64,000 bases of DNA, taken from Chitinophaga pinensis (GTDB lineage Bacteria > Bacteroidota > Bacteroidia > Chitinophagales > Chitinophagaceae). The notes under the pieces are model-generated. The model made no database searches. It saw nothing but the letters and a program-made list of their open reading frames with translations, and was not told where the DNA came from. Position numbers and translations under genes: made by a program. Where the stretch lies: positions 6,200,001 through 6,264,000 of the forward strand of contig LR632930.1 in the NCBI GenBank assembly GCA_902167325.1. The letters run 5' to 3'. Below are positions 1-8,932 of this stretch, in pieces; position 1 is the stretch's first letter; every line of letters begins with the position of its first letter.

Positions 1-3000
1 TCTATCCGCCCGTTGTTCACGGCGTTGAAGTCGAGAGACAGGTTACGGGAGAGATCCCACTTCAAAGAATAATACCGGTCGAACCGGAAGAACTTATCAT
101 ACGTTTCCTGCAGGAGGAAAGGCCCGCCGCCGATGTTACGCATACGGGTGGCACCGAACTGGCGGGTTACATCTGCCCGGAAGCTCATGAGCGTAGGCAC
201 ATAGTTGAAGTTGAACTCACGCAGCAGCGCCAGCCAGGGCGATTTGCTTTTGATAAAGCCCTTGAAAGGCTCCACGAACTTCTGCTGACCGTTGAAGGTA
301 TAGCCCAATCCGCCACGGTGACGGGTAAGTACATCTTCCTGGATAACAGGGTTGTGCCGGCTGATCTGGCTATAGGAATAGCTGATGTCGAAATTCTCAA
401 TATCCCATAACCTGTTTTTGGTACGGCCCATCGAAAGCTTGCGCACGTTGGTCATATTCAGGCTCTTGATGGAAGTGAAGTCCTGCGCGTTGCGGCGGAT
501 AGAATCGCGGTGTTCGCGGTTACGGGCAAGCGCCAGTTTGTCTTTCAGCTTAATATCCAGATCGTACGGATCGTATTCGGGGTTGCTGGTGGTTTGTGAA
601 TAACCGGCATATATGGGAATAGTAACACCGATATGCTTCGGCAGCAGTTTCCCGGGATCGAAGTTACCTGCTATATCATATTGCAGGAAGTTATCGCGGA
701 AACGGTCGTTCACCCGCTGGTCGATACCTCCGAAGCCTGCGGTGTGCATATTACCGCTTACGGTAATGGTACCGAGGTCGGCCAGATCAATGTCCATCCG
801 TGCAAGGCCGGCATAACCGCCTTTTTCATCAAGACCGGTCAGGCGCATTTCATTGAACCACACTTCCGTACATTTCGGCATCCCGTCATCTTTCGGGTTG
901 GTTACCCCGATCATCACGTTACGCACATCTCCCAGGCTGGGGTTACCTACTACGGCAACGATGGCGGTACCATCCTGCTCTTCGTAAGGTATCAGCGGAG
1001 AGGCTCCATTATTATTACGGCTTTGTTTCAGTTTGGCAAAACGGTCCAGATCCAGGTCGAGGTTATTGGCCTCCGGCCAGATGTCCAGATCGCGGGAAGC
1101 TCCCCACTGTGTGAGCTTCATGGGTATGCGGTATTCGTAATAGTTTTCGGTAAAGTCGCTACCTACCCTGATGATGGCCTGGAGCTGTCCGTCTTTCAAC
1201 GAGTTGGGATCACTCACGGCTTCTGCGTGGATGAACATCTGCAGGCGGTTATACTGCCGGAGGTCCAGCTGGATGTTTTTATACATCGCCCGCGTTTCAC
1301 CATCCTGCAGGTTGCAGATCTGGGAAGAGATAGCCTGCTCGTTGAGCAGGATGTTGGTATTGTTGGTGCTGAGCGTGTTCTGACGCAGGGTACCGGGAGG
1401 CAGTACATAAGGTACAGGACGGCGCTTGGCATTTTCCTCGATGTTTACGGCCGACACGTTAAAAGTGGTATTCTGATCCACGGGGATGGGGTCGCCGGGT
1501 TTCAGTTCATACAAATAACGGCGCCACTGGTTACGCACCAGGTCCAGCTTAGCGAAACGCAGTACTACCGAATCCTCGAAGCCGGTCAGGAACATACGCA
1601 TGAACCGGATGGATTTGAAGTCAGGGATATTACCCACTTTCTTATCATATTGGTTCATTGGAACTTTAAACTGGTACCAAACCTGGTCAGTCATCTGTCC
1701 GTTAGGCAGCTGTACCTTGGTCTCGAAACGGTCTACCACGTAGTTGGAGCCCACCTGCATATTGGGGGTCATGTCTACCCGGTATTGGAAATACTCTTCC
1801 GTTTCGTTCATGGTATTGTCGCGGTTGAGGTCTTCCGACTCGGGATAGTTGGTGGCCGCGTTGGAGAACTGCGAGTTGTCGTTAGACACGGGCGAGTTAC
1901 CATCCGGACCATTGATCCTTTTATAACGGCCGAGGATATCGGTCTTAGCGTCGTCGTAAGATTTATCGCGGTACCATTTATAATCGTCGTTCGATGGGTC
2001 GTTGGCTACATTCTGGTATGCGGCAGAGCCGGTACCGAAGTTAGCAGCGAGACTGAGCAGATAAGGCGTGTGGAAGTTTTTCTCATCGCCGTTCTCCAAT
2101 CCGTCGAAGCCCACATCCTGGTAGCGGCGGATAGCGGGGTCGTTATCGAACGCCTGCGTGATCTGCTGCTGGAACTTAGGGATACGGCCCCATTTGGTAG
2201 AGTCCAGTTTATTACGGTCGCGGTTAGGATCAGGCAGGCCGTTCTCAAAAGATTTACGGGAATCTTTCAGTACATCTTCCGATACGTTACCGAGGTTGAA
2301 GTAGAGAGAACCGCCGGTGGAGTTAGGCTTATCGAAGAAAGGATCGGGTAGCCAGAATTCTATGAACTCGATATTAGCAGTTTCGAAGTCGGAGTTATCG
2401 ATAGCGCGCATGATACCACCCCAGCGTGCTTTAGGATTACGGAGGCGGCCGTTGGCCTGCAGCTGAAGGGCAGACGACTCCATATTATATGGTCCCTTTT
2501 CTTCCGGATAGTATGCCAGGTCGAGTGTGCTCAGCTGGCTCTGCCCGAAGTCGGTAGAGCGGTTGGGGAATACGTCTTTCTGATAAATAAGCCGGGTACG
2601 GGGGTCGGACTGTGAAGCATCGCCCACACCGGGAGGCAGGTTGCTGGACCGTGGGATCTGCAGGGTAGGTTCAATAATGTACCAAGCCAGCAAAGCCCTG
2701 TTCTTACCATAAGCCAGTGTATCGTTCAGTTCCGCTTCAGGGAACAGAATGGAACCGCTGGCGCTGGTAGCATCACGGGGAGTGGAAGCCAGGCTCCAGG
2801 CGGTGGATGGGAACTTCAGATCATAGCCGCTGCGGGTACCTTCAAAGTCATCGATCATTACCTGCCCTGATTTGGAGCCGGGTGCATTCACCAGTTTGCT
2901 GTGGCCGGGGAAAAGCCGGGCCACCTCACCGGTGAAGTTGATACCAGCCGGTCGCGATGTCTGGAAGTTGGGCAGGCGGTCGAGCAGGCGGGTAAGGCCA

Positions 3001-5390
3001 CGCCATTCGGAGATATAATTCGCGTCGAGTCCCACCACGGTATTCTTGATGGGGTCGTCGCCATAGTTCACTTTCTGATAATAAGGCCGTTCGCTCATTC
3101 TTACGATGGTACCGCCGAGGTTCAGCTTATCGTTCACGTAATAATCGAGGCGGGTACCCATATAGTTACGGACCTGCTGGCCGAAGAGGGCATTGTTCTC
3201 GAACTGTACATTGATGGGCACACCGGCGCTGAGTACACCGCCGTTGATGATCTTGATTCGGCCCATGTTGTAATCGATGAGGTAATCGATATCCTCACGG
3301 AGCATTTGTCCGCCGGCGGTAACGGTAACCGAGCCACGGGGGATGTTATAAGCGTTAAGGGCTATTTCGGAAGCGTTGGCCGATTTGTACGACCCGCGCA
3401 TGATGTAGCGGTTGAGGTTGGGGAACTGCTGGGCGATCACCTTAATGGAGTCGTACAGCATGGTGTACATATATTGTTTTTCCAGCGTAGCATCACCTCC
3501 AAAGGCTTTCCTCACACCTTCCCCGAAAGGTTCCAGAACGGGGAACATGATCTTTCCGTTCTGCGGGAAAATCGTGTAACCTTCCACGTAATCGAAAACG
3601 CCGTCCGGCTGGGGATCGTTCTGGTTATTAAGGCGGTCGAGGCTGAGGATGGTGATGATGGGAGCGCCCTGGAACTGGCCTGCAGCATCCGGGAGGTAGC
3701 GTTTTTCGCTGGGGGCACGGGTTTCGGTTCCGGGGTCTTTATAGAGAACGTCGAGTTTAAAGTCGGCGCGGTTTACCTGGTAAGCATCTGTGGAGTAGAT
3801 GTTTTTCATCATGAGGTCCCAGATGGGGAGGGCGGGCCTGGCGGAAGTGGCTTTCAGCATCTTCAGGAAGAGGATCTGCTGGTTGGCAGAGTTCTTCGGG
3901 TCCGGCGGCACATCCTGAGAAAACTCACCTACCTGGTATACACGGCCGTTGTAGGTGTACTGGTAGGCCACGGCCAGCACTTCGTCCGGCTGCAGCTGCT
4001 GCTGCAGGGAAACGAAACCGATCTGGCGGTTAAGGGTATATTCTGTGGAATCGAGTTTACGGGCGAAAGTTTTCTCAAAGTCCTGTACCGGCTCCAGCTG
4101 CATGGCGAGGAGGCGGCTTACCACGGTACCGGTAAAGCGGGCACCGGGGTCGCTGATAAGGTTACGGTACAGGTCGTTCGTATTACGGTCAGGCAGTTTG
4201 TTGGAAGTGAGGGGCTGGATGGCAGGGTTATGAGGGTCCTGCTCGGCAAGGTCCATCAGGCCTACGATATCACGCGTTTCTGTAGTGGCGCCTGATTTGT
4301 TGGTTACCCATACTTCTACCCTGTTGATATACACCTGCGAGCGGATCACGGGCAGGTTGCTCATGGCGTAATTGAAGGTATCGCGGAAGAACTGTGCCAG
4401 CAGGAAGTGGCGGTTATCTTCATATTCATCGGCCCGGCGGATAAAGTCGCTCACGCTGTTACCACCGCGGAGCACCATGTTCTGCTTCTGGGATTTCTGG
4501 TTAGAGAGTACGCTGGTTACGGTAAGGCGGCCAAACTGCAGCTGTGTTTTGACGCCGAACAGGCTTTGCACACCGGGGATGAGGGAGCTGCTGAGGGGGA
4601 AGCTAACGTTACCCGCTTCTATTTTCTTGATGATCTCGTCCTGGTAACCGGTATATTCCAGTTTTACCTGGTTTTCGAAGTCGAAAGTGCTCTGGGTGTT
4701 ATAGTTGGTGATGAGTTTGAGTTTCTCGCCTATTTTACCCGTAACGTTCATGTTGATATCTATGTCGAAATCGAACCCGCCGTTCTTACGTGCTCTTTCC
4801 ACGAGCACGGGGTTTTTCACATTCTGGCCCTGATAACCGAAAGTAAGCCCCAGGCTCCCCTGCGGCTTGATGTCTACTTTGGTACCGCCGAATACGCGGT
4901 CGAAGAGTTTATCGCCATAATACAGTTGCGGTGCCATGCCGCGCTGGTTGAGGTTACCGATGGTGCCGGATCTCTTCTGCCAGTATTCGCGTTCGCTCTG
5001 GGCAGCCTGCATACGGTAAAACTCACCGAAGGTCATAACGGTGGGTTGCCGGTAATTCCGGTCGCCTATTTTCTCAGTAACGATGTATTCTTTGGAAGCG
5101 GGGTCGTATTCAACGTTCTTTTGGATATTGGCGGGATCTTTCAGGTCGATTGCGTTACGCACAGGATCTGTAGCAGCGGTTCCCCTCCGGTCGCGGATGG
5201 GGTATTTCAGCGTATCCGGCTTCGCAGCCGTATCAGGGCGTGTCACATCTATATTCCAAATCCCCGCGTGCGCTATATTTTTATTAAAAGAATATCCCGA
5301 ACTGTTTCTGTTTCTGGCGGCTGATTCAACAATGACTAAAGATACAACACCGATTACTGCAAGTACTCCAAGGTAATTACTTCTTGCCAA
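1..5390 (-). CDS. sprA: SprA/Sov, type IX secretion outer-membrane translocon, partial
   Basis: This is the giant outer-membrane channel of the type IX secretion system, also needed for gliding in motile relatives. About 1,796 codons are visible and the frame is still open at the left edge; family members are near 2,400 residues, so roughly the last quarter is missing. The family signature YPIRDRRG is followed by DLKDPANIQKNVEYDP near residues 45-75, and the segment at the window edge (WDLSRNLSLDFNAVN) is also SprA-like. The only workable start is TTG at 5390, because an in-frame stop lies 6 bp upstream and the first in-frame ATG would remove the signal peptide and the conserved N-terminus. 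The TTG start gives MARSNYLGVLAVIGVV, a hydrophobic export signal. It lies 37 bp behind ruvA, a neighbour pair I recall from other Bacteroidota. Confidence 0.93.
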   Translation of the reverse strand, partial: MARSNYLGVLAVIGVVSLVIVESAARNRNSSGYSFNKNIAHAGIWNIDVTRPDTAAKPDTLKYPIRDRRGTAATDPVRNAIDLKDPANIQKNVEYDPASKEYIVTEKIGDRNYRQPTVMTFGEFYRMQAAQSEREYWQKRSGTIGNLNQRGMAPQLYYGDKLFDRVFGGTKVDIKPQGSLGLTFGYQGQNVKNPVLVERARKNGGFDFDIDINMNVTGKIGEKLKLITNYNTQSTFDFENQVKLEYTGYQDEIIKKIEAGNVSFPLSSSLIPGVQSLFGVKTQLQFGRLTVTSVLSNQKSQKQNMVLRGGNSVSDFIRRADEYEDNRHFLLAQFFRDTFNYAMSNLPVIRSQVYINRVEVWVTNKSGATTETRDIVGLMDLAEQDPHNPAIQPLTSNKLPDRNTNDLYRNLISDPGARFTGTVVSRLLAMQLEPVQDFEKTFARKLDSTEYTLNRQIGFVSLQQQLQPDEVLAVAYQYTYNGRVYQVGEFSQDVPPDPKNSANQQILFLKMLKATSARPALPIWDLMMKNIYSTDAYQVNRADFKLDVLYKDPGTETRAPSEKRYLPDAAGQFQGAPIITILSLDRLNNQNDPQPDGVFDYVEGYTIFPQNGKIMFPVLEPFGEGVRKAFGGDATLEKQYMYTMLYDSIKVIAQQFPNLNRYIMRGSYKSANASEIALNAYNIPRGSVTVTAGGQMLREDIDYLIDYNMGRIKIINGGVLSAGVPINVQFENNALFGQQVRNYMGTRLDYYVNDKLNLGGTIVRMSERPYYQKVNYGDDPIKNTVVGLDANYISEWRGLTRLLDRLPNFQTSRPAGINFTGEVARLFPGHSKLVNAPGSKSGQVMIDDFEGTRSGYDLKFPSTAWSLASTPRDATSASGSILFPEAELNDTLAYGKNRALLAWYIIEPTLQIPRSSNLPPGVGDASQSDPRTRLIYQKDVFPNRSTDFGQSQLSTLDLAYYPEEKGPYNMESSALQLQANGRLRNPKARWGGIMRAIDNSDFETANIEFIEFWLPDPFFDKPNSTGGSLYFNLGNVSEDVLKDSRKSFENGLPDPNRDRNKLDSTKWGRIPKFQQQITQAFDNDPAIRRYQDVGFDGLENGDEKNFHTPYLLSLAANFGTGSAAYQNVANDPSNDDYKWYRDKSYDDAKTDILGRYKRINGPDGNSPVSNDNSQFSNAATNYPESEDLNRDNTMNETEEYFQYRVDMTPNMQVGSNYVVDRFETKVQLPNGQMTDQVWYQFKVPMNQYDKKVGNIPDFKSIRFMRMFLTGFEDSVVLRFAKLDLVRNQWRRYLYELKPGDPIPVDQNTTFNVSAVNIEENAKRRPVPYVLPPGTLRQNTLSTNNTNILLNEQAISSQICNLQDGETRAMYKNIQLDLRQYNRLQMFIHAEAVSDPNSLKDGQLQAIIRVGSDFTENYYEYRIPMKLTQWGASRDLDIWPEANNLDLDLDRFAKLKQSRNNNGASPLIPYEEQDGTAIVAVVGNPSLGDVRNVMIGVTNPKDDGMPKCTEVWFNEMRLTGLDEKGGYAGLARMDIDLADLGTITVSGNMHTAGFGGIDQRVNDRFRDNFLQYDIAGNFDPGKLLPKHIGVTIPIYAGYSQTTSNPEYDPYDLDIKLKDKLALARNREHRDSIRRNAQDFTSIKSLNMTNVRKLSMGRTKNRLWDIENFDISYSYSQISRHNPVIQEDVLTRHRGGLGYTFNGQQKFVEPFKGFIKSKSPWLALLREFNFNYVPTLMSFRADVTRQFGATRMRNIGGGPFLLQETYDKFFRFDRYYSLKWDLSRNLSLDFNAVNNGRI

Positions 5391-5427
5391 GCGATCTTAG
5401 GTTTTATAGAGGTCAAGGATTATAAAT

Positions 5428-6015
5428 TTATAAACTTTTGAGGGATTTCTTGATAAGTACCTCCAATTCATGCAATTGTGGCTCCGCTTTGAGCACCTTA
5501 CGTACTGCCTGCTCGGCCATATTTCGGGCAATACCCAAGGTTACCAAAGCATTTAACGCGTCATCTTCTATCGTATTGTGGGTTTGCGGAGATAAATATA
5601 AGGTTTCCTCCCTGAGTTTCTTCATCTTATCCTTCAGTTCCAGGATAATACGCTTAGCGGTTTTATTCCCGATCCCCTTCACCCCTTCCAGCACCTTTTC
5701 ATTTTCCATCATGATGGCCCGCTGCACGTCTTCCGGCGTCAGTGAACTCAACATCATCCGGGCGGTGCTGGCCCCTACCCCTGACACACTGATAAGTTGG
5801 ACAAACATGGTCCTTTCCGCGTCGGAAAAAAACCCGTACATCGTGTGCCCATCCTCCTTAATATGTACGTAAGTCAGGAGTTTACAGGTTTCCATGGCGC
5901 CGATCTGGGTCCAGGTATGGAGGCTGATCAACACCTCGTAACCCACTCCATTTACGTCCAAATGCACCATGGTGGGGGATTTGAAGGCTATTTTACCGTT
6001 CAGGTATGCTATCAT
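5428..6015 (-). CDS. ruvA: Holliday junction branch migration protein RuvA
   Basis: RuvA binds the four-way junction and loads the RuvB motor during recombinational repair. The 195-residue product has the usual layout: an N-terminal OB-fold (about 1-63, starting MIAYLNGKIAFKSP), two helix-hairpin-helix motifs (SVSGVGASTA near 76-85 and VKGIGNKTAKR near 112-122), and a C-terminal three-helix domain from about 150 (DDALNALVTLGI) that would contact RuvB. Length and motif spacing are normal. It sits upstream of sprA on the same strand with a 37-bp gap, so the two are probably co-transcribed. It diverges from fabH. ruvB and ruvC are not in this window. Confidence 0.96.
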   Translation of the reverse strand: MIAYLNGKIAFKSPTMVHLDVNGVGYEVLISLHTWTQIGAMETCKLLTYVHIKEDGHTMYGFFSDAERTMFVQLISVSGVGASTARMMLSSLTPEDVQRAIMMENEKVLEGVKGIGNKTAKRIILELKDKMKKLREETLYLSPQTHNTIEDDALNALVTLGIARNMAEQAVRKVLKAEPQLHELEVLIKKSLKSL

Positions 6016-6034
6016 ATAGGATTTTATCTAGGGG

Positions 6035-6042
6035 CGAAATTA
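6035..6042 (-). promoter_or_regulatory. Possible -7 element for ruvA-sprA
   Basis: On the minus strand this reads TAATTTCG, one base away from the Bacteroidota -7 consensus TAnnTTTG. It would start transcription about 13 nt before the ruvA ATG. I see no clear TTG/TTTG box at the expected distance upstream, so the call is tentative. Confidence 0.35.
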
Positions 6043-6108
6043 AATCATAAATAGAATTATTCGTTTAAGTCGTATTTTTACGCCCATTTTATAACTTATC
6101 CTAACAAT

Positions 6109-7113
6109 ATGAGTAAAATAACAGCCGCCATTACGGCGGTGGGTGGGTATGTTCCCGACTATGTACTGACTAACCAGGAGTTGGAAAAACTCGTTGAAAC
6201 GACAGACGAATGGATCATGACCCGCACCGGCATTAAAGAACGGAGGATACTGAAAGGAGAAGGGAAAGGAACTTCCGAGCTTTGCGTGCCCGTAGCGCTC
6301 GAGATCTGCAAAAAAAGAGGCATCTCCCCTGAGGAGATCGAACTGCTCATTGTGGCCACGGTAACGCCCGACATGGTGTTCCCCGCCACTGCCAACGTTG
6401 TTACGGATAAGATCGGCGCTAAAAACGCTTTCGGCTTCGATATCGGTGCCGCCTGCTCCGGCTTCCTTTATGCCCTCGACACAGGCGCCAAATTCATCGA
6501 AAGCGGCCGCTACAAGAAAGTTATGGTTATTGGAGCCGATAAAATGAGCTCCATTATCGATTATACCGACCGCACCACCTGCATCATCTTCGGCGACGGC
6601 GCCGGCGGCGTACTGCTCGAGCCTAACACCGAAGGGTATGGCCTGGTAGACTCCGTTCTCAAAAGCGATGGTCATGGCCGCGAATTCCTCAACATGAAAG
6701 CCGGTGGCTCCAACTACCCTGCCTCCGCAGAAACAGTTGCCAACCGCCAGCATTATGTGTTCCAGGAAGGTAAAACCGTTTTCAAATACGCAGTAGCCAA
6801 TATGGCTGACGCTGCCCGCACCATCATGGACCGTAATCACCTTACGGCAGAAGATGTGGCATGGCTCGTTCCCCACCAGGCTAACCTCCGTATCATTTCC
6901 GCCACCGCAGATCACATGGGTGTACCCAAGGAAAAAACGATGATCAACATTCACCGTTTTGGTAATACCACCGCCGGTACTATCCCCCTCTGCCTCTGGG
7001 AATGGGAACCCCAGCTCAAAAAGGGTGATAACCTCATCCTCGCTGCCTTCGGCGGCGGCTTTACCTGGGGCGCCAGCTACATCAAATGGGCATACGACGG
7101 TAAAAAAGCTTAA
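6109..7113 (+). CDS. fabH: Beta-ketoacyl-ACP synthase III (FabH)
   Basis: FabH condenses acyl-CoA with malonyl-ACP to start fatty-acid chains. The 334-residue protein has the full KAS III catalytic triad: Cys116 in GAACSGFLY, His256 in VPHQANLRI and Asn286 in RFGNTTAG. The N-terminal half carries the typical [16 protein letters not shown] stretch at 31-46. Bacteroidota often make branched iso-fatty acids, and FabH decides primer choice, but the sequence alone does not show which primer is used. It is transcribed alone, divergent from ruvA, and ends at a strong hairpin terminator. fabD lies 4 kb away on the other strand, so this is not a compact fab operon. Confidence 0.96.
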   Translation: MSKITAAITAVGGYVPDYVLTNQELEKLVETTDEWIMTRTGIKERRILKGEGKGTSELCVPVALEICKKRGISPEEIELLIVATVTPDMVFPATANVVTDKIGAKNAFGFDIGAACSGFLYALDTGAKFIESGRYKKVMVIGADKMSSIIDYTDRTTCIIFGDGAGGVLLEPNTEGYGLVDSVLKSDGHGREFLNMKAGGSNYPASAETVANRQHYVFQEGKTVFKYAVANMADAARTIMDRNHLTAEDVAWLVPHQANLRIISATADHMGVPKEKTMINIHRFGNTTAGTIPLCLWEWEPQLKKGDNLILAAFGGGFTWGASYIKWAYDGKKA

Positions 7114-7133
7114 TAAACAACCGTTTATAAGAG

Positions 7134-7160
7134 AAAAGGCATCCTATCCGGATGCCTTTT
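7134..7160. terminator. Bidirectional hairpin terminator
   Basis: AAAAGGCATCC, loop TATCC, then GGATGCCTTTT: an 11-bp perfect stem with A and T runs on both sides. It can stop fabH from the left and the small minus-strand gene from the right. Confidence 0.85.
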
Positions 7161-7165
7161 CCTGT

Positions 7166-7429
7166 TTATAGTATGTCAGGCTCTTCATTCACAAATTTAT
7201 CGGACCGGTAAAACCCATATAAATCCGTTCCGCAGAACGGGCAATAACGGATATTCAAACGCTGCACTTCCTGCCCTACCCGGTAACCTGGTGTCACATA
7301 AAACCGATACCGGTTACCGGCATCCAGTTGCTCATCGGGCCGGCGTTTCACTACGCGCAGATTCATTCCTTCCTCGCGCGACACCTCATGCCGTATGCCA
7401 AATCTGGCACAACAATACTTACGATACAT
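7166..7429 (-). CDS. Small CPxCG zinc-ribbon-like hypothetical protein
   Basis: This is an 87-residue cytoplasmic protein of unknown function. It has no signal peptide or membrane segment. It has a Cys-Cys pair near the N-terminus (KYCCARFG) and a CPFCGTDL knuckle at about residues 63-70, so the four cysteines could bind one zinc ion, as in rubredoxin-like or zinc-ribbon folds. The middle is basic and rich in Arg and Tyr. It ends 5 bp from the terminator shared with fabH. About 200 bp without a gene separate it from the Nudix gene upstream. Codon use looks like that of its neighbours, so I take it as a real gene, but I know no role for it. Confidence 0.65.
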   Translation of the reverse strand: MYRKYCCARFGIRHEVSREEGMNLRVVKRRPDEQLDAGNRYRFYVTPGYRVGQEVQRLNIRYCPFCGTDLYGFYRSDKFVNEEPDIL

Positions 7430-7632
7430 AGGCCGCAGTTTTCATAGTTAGGTAAAATATGGTATTAAGTGGGCTGATTACGGCAGGTTATGGCGCATGC
7501 TTCATTTCATCATGTCCAGTATAGCCGGGCGCATTAACGCAACGATCCATTCGGATAAACAAACACATTTGCTTGGATTTTGGATATATGGGTAATCAAT
7601 CAGGATATATACTTGCCTCTACAGGCGCTAAG

Positions 7633-8328
7633 CTAAATTTCAAATACGAGTCCGTGCTGGGTTAATGCATCGTACTTCTGCCTGTCGAACCGGTACAGGT
7701 GCGCCCCTTTCTTGGAAGTGCTCTTGTCCTTCTCGTCCAGTTTTTCAAGGATATCCATTGCCAGGATCTTCTTCCTGAAGTTACGTTTATCTAACGGCTG
7801 CTGGTAAATTTCCTCATACAAATTTCTCAGCTGAGGCAGCGAAAACTTTTCGGGTAACAGTTCAAAACCGATAGGGTGGAAATGTGCCCTGTCGCGCAGC
7901 CGCTCAAGGGCATCGCGGAGCATCACGTTATGATCAAAAATGAGTTCGGGGATCTGATGGAGGCTCAGCCAGTGGGCGCCATGCTCCTGTGCCAGCAGGC
8001 GGTCGTGCTCGCTTATACGGATAAGAGCGTAATAGGCGATGGAAATAACGCGGGCACCGGTATCCCGGCCGGCGTCTCCATAACTCCGCAGCTGATCCAT
8101 ATAAATATCGCGGATACCGGTGGTTTGCCGCAGTACCCGGATGGCGGCATGATCGGTATGCTCACCTTCCTGCACAAATCCCCCCACGAGCGACCACGCG
8201 CCTTCCAGCGGATCTACTTTCCGCTGGATGATCAGCAGCTTCAGCTTACCGTCTTCAAACCCGAAAATAATGCAATCCACCGCCACCAGATGTCGCGGCG
8301 CATTTGCATAAAACGATCCATGGCTCAT
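7633..8328 (-). CDS. Nudix-domain transcriptional regulator (NrtR/AraR-like) with degenerate Nudix box
   Basis: The 231-residue protein has an N-terminal Nudix domain (about 12-145) and a C-terminal winged helix (about 150-231, with LPEKFSLPQLRNLYEEIYQ and KRNFRKKIL). This layout matches NrtR-type repressors and the Bacteroides AraR group, which use the Nudix fold to sense ADP-ribose, sugars or related ligands. The Nudix box should read Gx5Ex7REUxEExGU. Here Gly50 and Glu56 are present, but the core at 64-72 is RVLRQTTGI, so the metal-binding glutamates are replaced by Val65, Gln68 and Thr69. Hydrolase activity is therefore unlikely and a sensing role is favoured. It follows the dinB-like gene by 31 bp. 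No sugar-catabolic target genes are adjacent, so the ligand is unknown. Confidence 0.85.
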   Translation of the reverse strand: MSHGSFYANAPRHLVAVDCIIFGFEDGKLKLLIIQRKVDPLEGAWSLVGGFVQEGEHTDHAAIRVLRQTTGIRDIYMDQLRSYGDAGRDTGARVISIAYYALIRISEHDRLLAQEHGAHWLSLHQIPELIFDHNVMLRDALERLRDRAHFHPIGFELLPEKFSLPQLRNLYEEIYQQPLDKRNFRKKILAMDILEKLDEKDKSTSKKGAHLYRFDRQKYDALTQHGLVFEI

Positions 8329-8359
8329 AGTTCCGATTGTACCTGTAAAATACGGGGAA

Positions 8360-8854
8360 TTATTTTTTCACCCGTGCATATTCAATGAAATCCGTAGAAG
8401 GTATCTTCGGAATACCCTGCTGGCGCAACATCGTCACCAGCTGCCCACGGTGAAAAGCAGAATGCGTAAAGGCCATGAGCAGGATCTGCTCTACCGGCGT
8501 TTTGCAGATCCCCAGCGCCGGGCTGCTATATTCCACGGTATGGGCCAGCTTAGCTGCGGAGGCGTGGGAAACGAACACCTCCAGCTCTTCGCTCTGTTTC
8601 ACATACAGCCTTGCCATCTCCGCAGCACCTCCCTCGAAAGCCCCTGCCGCAGGAATCACCGGACTGGCCAGGTGCAACCGCTGATACCAGATACTTTCCG
8701 CGTTCCAGACATGCAATACCGTTGCCCGGAGCGTCGGAAAGCTGCTGCCCATATCCCGGTCCAGCTGCTCATCAGTAAGCGTTGCCAGCAGCTTCATAAG
8801 CCTGCGGGTAGCCCAGGCGTTGTGACCCGCCAATTGCAAAAGAAGTTCCTTCAT
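8360..8854 (-). CDS. DinB-family protein (four-helix bundle, putative metal enzyme)
   Basis: A 164-residue DinB/YfiT-like protein. Members form a four-helix bundle with a three-histidine metal site; some act as thiol-dependent S-transferases and most have no known role. Candidate ligands are His49 in LRATVLHVWNAE and the two histidines in AFTHSAFHRGQL near the C-terminus, the usual spacing for the family. I place the start at the ATG ending at 8854 (MKELLLQLAGHNAWATRRL), which is where family members begin. The open frame continues far upstream, antisense to the trans-sulfuration gene, but that part is not protein-like. It is followed by the Nudix regulator at 31 bp, probably in one transcript. 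Confidence 0.85.
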   Translation of the reverse strand: MKELLLQLAGHNAWATRRLMKLLATLTDEQLDRDMGSSFPTLRATVLHVWNAESIWYQRLHLASPVIPAAGAFEGGAAEMARLYVKQSEELEVFVSHASAAKLAHTVEYSSPALGICKTPVEQILLMAFTHSAFHRGQLVTMLRQQGIPKIPSTDFIEYARVKK

Positions 8855-8932
8855 TAAAATCTTATTTTTACAGCCTGACTGATTTACTTTAACAAGATAA
8901 TCATAACCAAAAAATAATTCAAACTCCCGCAT

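Noticed and set aside
633-2351. 572-codon plus-strand open frame
   Set aside because: It is antisense to sprA. The sprA frame gives clear family motifs throughout, and this frame has low-complexity, His/Val-rich translation typical of an antisense shadow in GC-rich codons.
2901-4295. 464-codon plus-strand open frame
   Set aside because: Also antisense to sprA, with no recognisable domain; best explained by codon bias of sprA.
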